Part shown: one piece after another, positions 14,969 to 18,161 of the stretch | Position numbering within the stretch: the first letter of the stretch is position 1 | Layout: each line of letters starts with the position of its first letter | Source of the DNA: CAYGZM01 sp964354365 | Lineage (GTDB): Bacteria > Planctomycetota > Phycisphaerae > Sedimentisphaerales > Anaerobacaceae | NCBI GenBank assembly: GCA_964354365.1 | Contig: CAYGZM010000068.1 | Location: 1 to 18,161, forward strand | Length of the DNA stretch: 18,161 nucleotides | Direction of reading: 5' to 3' | Notes under the pieces: model-generated | The model's input: only the letters and a program-made list of their open reading frames with translations | Told to the model about the DNA's origin: nothing | The model's database searches: none | Made by a program: the position numbers and the translations under genes

Positions 14969-16150
14969 TTATATCCCCCTTATTCCCACCACCGCACCCG
15001 GAACAAGCGTCAAACCCGGCGGAATCTTTACCAGCACGGGACGGCCCCACTGAGGCATGTTTGGATTGCGCCACAACCGTGCAGGCATCTGTTCGACCGT
15101 CGGGCCAACATACGCCACCTGAGAATCAACCATCAGGTTCGGAATACTGTTCCTGTCGATAAGCTGAACAACCATATTCTCCCGGACACGACTCACCTGC
15201 TTCTCGGTAGCATAAGCCACGATATTGTCCGGCTCCTTCTTGGCGATAGTGAGTATCGCCTCACCCGCCAAAACCGCCTCGCCCGCTGTATGCTGAACCA
15301 GGCTCACAACCCCGTCAAAAGGCGCCCGCAATTCCACGGACTCACGCCTCGTCAACGAGTCAAGCCGCACAAGGACTTCATCCATCTGCCGCGCCAGCAC
15401 CTCTGTCTGTTTGTTCAAGGCGTCCTCGGCAGCCTGGTCCGCGCCTGCCGCATCGGGCTCGCCTTGCGCGAATGCCTTCTCGCGTTCGATCGCAAGTGCC
15501 ATATCGGCGTTGGCCTGTTCGAGAAGAGAACCATTGCTTGCCATTCGCTGCTCGACTGCCGACTTCTGCGCCCTCATCTTCTGCAAATCATAGATAGCAA
15601 CATCGTTCGCATCCACGCGCCCCTCCGTCACGAATCTCTTGATGTCAAGATCAAGCTGACGCAACGCAAGCCGGTCTGTCTCAACCGCTGCGGTCAGCTC
15701 CAGCACGCGCAATCTGCCATCGCTTACGTTTGTGGCAAAAGGCCTTCGCGCGGCAGTCCAGTCCGACACCCGGTTGTTCACCTGGGCCATATACGTCGCC
15801 CTGGCCACCTTCGACTCTGCCGCGAGTTGCGCCATTTGCGCTTTGAGGACAGCGAGCTCGGCGTCCAATTCGGGCCTCGGCCGTTCGTTGTCAAGCACTC
15901 CGTCAATCACCGCCAGTACCTGCCCCTGTTTTACCTCGTCAAACAATTCGACCCCAATATCCTTGAGCCGACCGTCACACGTCGCGGCAAGCTGATGGAT
16001 CGGGCCCTGGGCTATGCCAAGGACTTCATACCGCCTTGAGCGATGTGAAAAAAGCACAACCACGCACGCTATGGCCCCCACCCACACCACAAATGGAAGC
16101 AAGTGAATTCGCAAACCGGCCAAGTAATCTCTGGAGCTTATCTTTTTCAT
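14969..16150 (-). CDS. HlyD/EmrA-type membrane fusion protein
   Basis: The 393-residue product has one N-terminal membrane segment at about 14-36, then a split lipoyl-like domain (first half VKQGQVLAVIDG at about 74-85, second half LRAPFDGVVSLVQ after about residue 280) separated by a long helical hairpin, at about 90-280, rich in Gln, Ala and Leu. The C-terminus continues with a beta-rich part ending VPGAVVGIRGI. This is the layout of periplasmic adaptor proteins that link an inner-membrane transporter to the outer membrane. No ABC transporter or MFS pump lies beside it. Instead it follows the DUF4956 gene by only 10 nt on the same strand, with AGGTAG before the ATG, so it is the last gene of the VTC operon. 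Confidence 0.88.
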   Translation of the reverse strand: MKKISSRDYLAGLRIHLLPFVVWVGAIACVVVLFSHRSRRYEVLGIAQGPIHQLAATCDGRLKDIGVELFDEVKQGQVLAVIDGVLDNERPRPELDAELAVLKAQMAQLAAESKVARATYMAQVNNRVSDWTAARRPFATNVSDGRLRVLELTAAVETDRLALRQLDLDIKRFVTEGRVDANDVAIYDLQKMRAQKSAVEQRMASNGSLLEQANADMALAIEREKAFAQGEPDAAGADQAAEDALNKQTEVLARQMDEVLVRLDSLTRRESVELRAPFDGVVSLVQHTAGEAVLAGEAILTIAKKEPDNIVAYATEKQVSRVRENMVVQLIDRNSIPNLMVDSQVAYVGPTVEQMPARLWRNPNMPQWGRPVLVKIPPGLTLVPGAVVGIRGI

Positions 16151-16160
16151 TCTACCTGGT

Positions 16161-16856
16161 CTAAACCTCCAGCAACTGTTCCTGCATCGTCAGACTTATA
16201 TTTTCCACGCCCTCGACTCCCTTCAGTTCGGACAACATCTCCGCGTTCCTTGCCGCGTTTCGTATCATCAACTGATAGGCGTACTCGACCTCGGACGTCC
16301 CAAAGCCGCTGTCCTGCGCCGAAATCAGAGTGAAGCTCCCGCAGAAACGCTTGAGAATGGCCGGTATCGGGTGCCGCGGGTCTATATGGCCCCTGATGCT
16401 GAACCGCAAAAACCCGTTATGCGGCTGATGCGTCCCGAATCCGGTCAAATACAGATACACTATTATCAGGCACAAAATAACTGTGCCGACAATCGCCGTC
16501 ATATAACGCTGGGAACCCGCCGCCATACCCACCGCAAGCGAGCAAAAAATAAATGCCACGTCGCGAGTATCTTTAAGTATATTACGAAAACGAATGATCG
16601 CCAGCGCGCCCATAAGGCCGACCGCTGTGATAATGTTGTTGCCTATGATCGTCATAACCATCGACAGCACCACCGTAATCAGAATCAGCGACTGAACAAA
16701 CGACCGCGAATATGACAGCCCGGTGTGCGTGGCGTAATAAACCCACGCGATAAGCTGCCCCAGAATAAAGGCCAGCACCAGTGACAGAATAATATCCACC
16801 GGGCTGAACAACGCCGCCGAAGGAATATCTTCCAGCCATAACCAGGCTCTTTCCAT
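16161..16856 (-). CDS. DUF4956 family membrane protein
   Basis: I place the start at the ATG whose first base is 16856, five nt after the stop of the VTC gene, with GGGG in the stop region as ribosome binding site; a longer frame to 16901 would overlap that gene by 40 nt. The product is 231 residues. Hydrophobic segments include VDIILSLVLAFILGQLIAWV, SLILITVVLSMVMTIIG and VGTVILCLIIVYLYL, and the conserved GLMGALAIIRFRN signature of DUF4956 lies in the middle, followed by a soluble C-terminal part of about 90 residues (QDSGFGTSEVEYAYQLMIR...GVEGVENISLTM). The function of the family is unknown, but it is often next to VTC-domain genes in bacteria, as here. The family call rests on the signature and context. 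Confidence 0.85.
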   Translation of the reverse strand: MERAWLWLEDIPSAALFSPVDIILSLVLAFILGQLIAWVYYATHTGLSYSRSFVQSLILITVVLSMVMTIIGNNIITAVGLMGALAIIRFRNILKDTRDVAFIFCSLAVGMAAGSQRYMTAIVGTVILCLIIVYLYLTGFGTHQPHNGFLRFSIRGHIDPRHPIPAILKRFCGSFTLISAQDSGFGTSEVEYAYQLMIRNAARNAEMLSELKGVEGVENISLTMQEQLLEV

Positions 16857-16861
16857 AGTAA

Positions 16862-17740
16862 CTACCCCGCTAAGTGAGGTGCGCAAAACCTCAACAAACA
16901 TGAATCACAAATCGAAGTGGCGTACTTCGACATCGACCTTGCCCGCAGGTCAAAACACTCCACCAGCCGGCTCAGCCACACAGGATAACTGCCCGTGAAC
17001 TTGATCTCAAGAATCACCCCGCCGTTCTCGGTGGCCGGACTGCGCTGCCAGCCTGACCCGCCGAGTCTGACTTCGGGCTTGTCCGTAACATTATAGCAGA
17101 GCTCTCGATCAAACGTAACCCTCACCCTGCCTTCCCCCTCGCCCTCAAACGCCTGCCGCATATACCGAATAAGCACCTTGGGCTTGGCTTGAATGCTCGT
17201 AATATACAACTGAAACTGGTTCAGCGCCTTCGTATCAACACTGTAATTCTGAGGCGGCAGAGACAGCCCGGAAAGCAGCCGCGGAACATCGCTGTGCATG
17301 ACCCGCGTCCGGCTCTTCATAATCACAGTATTGATACGACGCTTGATCTCGAAAAAAACCGGGTAGTCGGGCTCATCCGTATAACCACGAACCCGCAGCT
17401 TGAACCGGTTCTGACGCCCGTCTATGCTCTCTTTACACAAATGCATATCGTCCGAATCAAGATACAGGCTCACAATCGGGTAATCACCGCTCCGCTGCAA
17501 TTTACAGTAACGGTCCACCGGCACGTACTGCCTGACAAACTGCGCAACCGCTCGAGCTCTTGACTCGGTAAGGTGATACTTCAGCTCATAGCGGCACGCC
17601 AGCATCTTATCCGCCGACTCTGCACGCTTGCCCGGACCCGCTTTGGCCCCATCTGCAGTGCCCTGGCCGGTGCCCAATGCGGTGCTCTGCCCGGAAATAT
17701 CTTCTGCTTTTTCGCCCTTACCCATAGCCGAATTCGTCAC
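16862..17740 (-). CDS. VTC-domain protein, probable polyphosphate polymerase
   Basis: The VTC domain is the catalytic part of the yeast vacuolar polyphosphate polymerase Vtc4 and belongs to the triphosphate-tunnel superfamily, like the CYTH protein in this window. The residues expected to line the tunnel are all visible: K54 in YELKYHL, K114/R116/R118 in RFKLRVRGY, E131 and K133 in FFEIKRR, R207 in RVTFDREL, E245 and K247 in ILEIKF, and K272 in SKYATSI. The GTG start (first base 17740) is chosen because AGGGTGA lies six nt upstream; TTG 17767 and ATG 17725 are alternatives. Residues 1-45 form a low-complexity Gly/Ala/Lys/Glu-rich extension. The 292-residue product has no membrane segment of its own; the adjacent DUF4956 protein may supply the anchor. 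ATP-to-polyphosphate chemistry is inferred. Confidence 0.88.
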   Translation of the reverse strand: MTNSAMGKGEKAEDISGQSTALGTGQGTADGAKAGPGKRAESADKMLACRYELKYHLTESRARAVAQFVRQYVPVDRYCKLQRSGDYPIVSLYLDSDDMHLCKESIDGRQNRFKLRVRGYTDEPDYPVFFEIKRRINTVIMKSRTRVMHSDVPRLLSGLSLPPQNYSVDTKALNQFQLYITSIQAKPKVLIRYMRQAFEGEGEGRVRVTFDRELCYNVTDKPEVRLGGSGWQRSPATENGGVILEIKFTGSYPVWLSRLVECFDLRARSMSKYATSICDSCLLRFCAPHLAG

Positions 17741-17803
17741 GAAATCACCCTGTTTCAACGAAAGCAAGGCTCGTTAACTCTGTTTATTTCAACCTCTTAC
17801 AAC

Positions 17804-17827
17804 GTCCCATTCTTGGGACCCCCCCCC
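17804..17827 (-). promoter_or_regulatory. Hairpin and nine-base homopolymer in the leader of the VTC operon
   Basis: GTCCCA (17804-17809) and TGGGAC (17814-17819) form a perfect 6-bp stem with a 4-nt loop. A run of nine C on the plus strand (17819-17827; G9 in the transcript) starts at the stem edge. Both lie between the predicted promoter and the VTC start codon. Confidence 0.55.
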
Positions 17828-17918
17828 ATCCGCTTGATAGATGCGCAAGACCAACTCTTTGTAACGCTTTTTTACTATTCGTTCTACACCCCTATTGTCA
17901 GGTCTTTTCATTTTACCT

Positions 17919-17948
17919 ATTCTAACATAAATGCAATGCCCAAGTCAA
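17919..17948 (-). promoter_or_regulatory. Candidate sigma-70 promoter for the VTC-DUF4956-HlyD operon
   Basis: On the minus strand TTGACT (17948-17943) and TAGAAT (17924-17919) are 18 nt apart. Transcription would start near 17912 and give a leader of about 170 nt. Its place between the upstream gene end (18019) and the VTC gene supports it. Confidence 0.65.
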
Positions 17949-18018
17949 CCCTTTTCTCGCCCTTATCCTCGTCAAGGGACTCAGAAAGTACCGTATATAT
18001 TCATCTTCGTCCTATAAC

Positions 18019-18161
18019 TCACTTTCCCGGCGTCGGAGGGCTGCTTGCGGCCCAGTTGTTCGGGTCGTTGCCGTAAAGCTCGCCGGTCACTCTGCTGAGC
18101 GACGCCCCGCCGCCGTCCGGCCCCGTAGGCCACAGGTCAACTCCGCCCGGACAGTCCGCCG
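18019..18161 (-). CDS. C-terminal end of a lamin-tail-like surface protein, runs off the window
   Basis: On the minus strand a frame is open from the window edge to a TGA at 18021-18019, giving 47 residues. The end reads ...GGVDLWPTG..., GGGASLSRV, then YGNDPNNWAASSPPTPGK. The pattern GGASLxR...YGNDPxNW...SPTPG is typical of the end of lamin-tail (LTD) domains, which often occur in large secreted CotH-like or similar surface proteins of planctomycetes. The start and the rest of the gene lie outside the window, so only the domain type can be suggested. It points the same way as the VTC operon and precedes it. Confidence 0.7.
   Translation of the reverse strand, partial: ADCPGGVDLWPTGPDGGGASLSRVTGELYGNDPNNWAASSPPTPGK

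Noticed and set aside
1..18161. tRNA, rRNA, insertion sequence or prophage genes
   Set aside because: I found no tRNA-like cloverleaf, rRNA segment, transposase or phage structural gene; the recombinase looks like a housekeeping Xer protein.

Overview
The window reads as a chromosomal segment of a Gram-negative, GC-rich bacterium, most plausibly a member of the Planctomycetota (Phycisphaerae-like). This is inferred from the gene mix: a DksA-like protein in which two of the four zinc-finger Cys are replaced, a secretin fused to C-terminal TPRs, a leucyl-tRNA synthetase with an extra insertion before its VNWC segment, KDO synthesis, and a VTC/DUF4956 cluster next to a lamin-tail-type protein end. 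No marker gene in the window proves the taxonomy. A 100-N assembly gap suggests the source is a draft or metagenome assembly.

Layout. (1) 1-549: the 3' end of a DksA/TraR-like regulator, then a small YacG-type zinc protein. (2) 550-853: a promoter followed by a highly structured, MITE-like palindromic element (661-822) lying between 13-nt direct repeats, immediately upstream of a multi-pass membrane protein of unknown function (854-2185). (3) 2391-4435: a promoter and a FlaA1/PglF/CapD-type nucleotide-sugar 4,6-dehydratase. (4) 4448-4550: a convergent-gene junction made of short degenerate repeats in opposite orientations. (5) 4562-6825: a secretin with its own extended -10 promoter, on the minus strand. 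(6) 7154-13227: a co-directional run of leuS, a CYTH-domain protein, a diacylglycerol-kinase-family lipid kinase (broken by the N gap), kdsA and a radical SAM protein, with junctions from a 4-nt overlap to about 60 nt. (7) 13508-14904: a 79-aa protein of unknown function, a XerC/XerD-type tyrosine recombinase and a strong intrinsic terminator. (8) 14969-17948: a minus-strand operon of VTC polyphosphate-polymerase-like protein, DUF4956 membrane protein and HlyD-type membrane fusion protein. Its promoter has a leader with a hairpin and a nine-G run. Upstream on the same strand is the C-terminal end of a lamin-tail-like protein that runs off the window.

How the genes fit together. Several products concern the envelope. 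KdsA makes KDO-8-phosphate for LPS. The FlaA1-like enzyme makes a modified UDP-sugar. The lipid kinase acts on membrane lipids. The secretin is an outer-membrane pore. The VTC, DUF4956 and HlyD genes look like one membrane-associated system that may handle polyphosphate or a related phosphorylated product.

Most notable observations: the 645-842 palindromic element; the 55-nt identical sequences on both sides of the N gap, which show the gap is probably artificial and allow the split lipid kinase to be rebuilt as one 321-aa ORF; the repeat-built junction at 4448-4550; and the VTC-DUF4956-HlyD operon with a lamin-tail neighbour.
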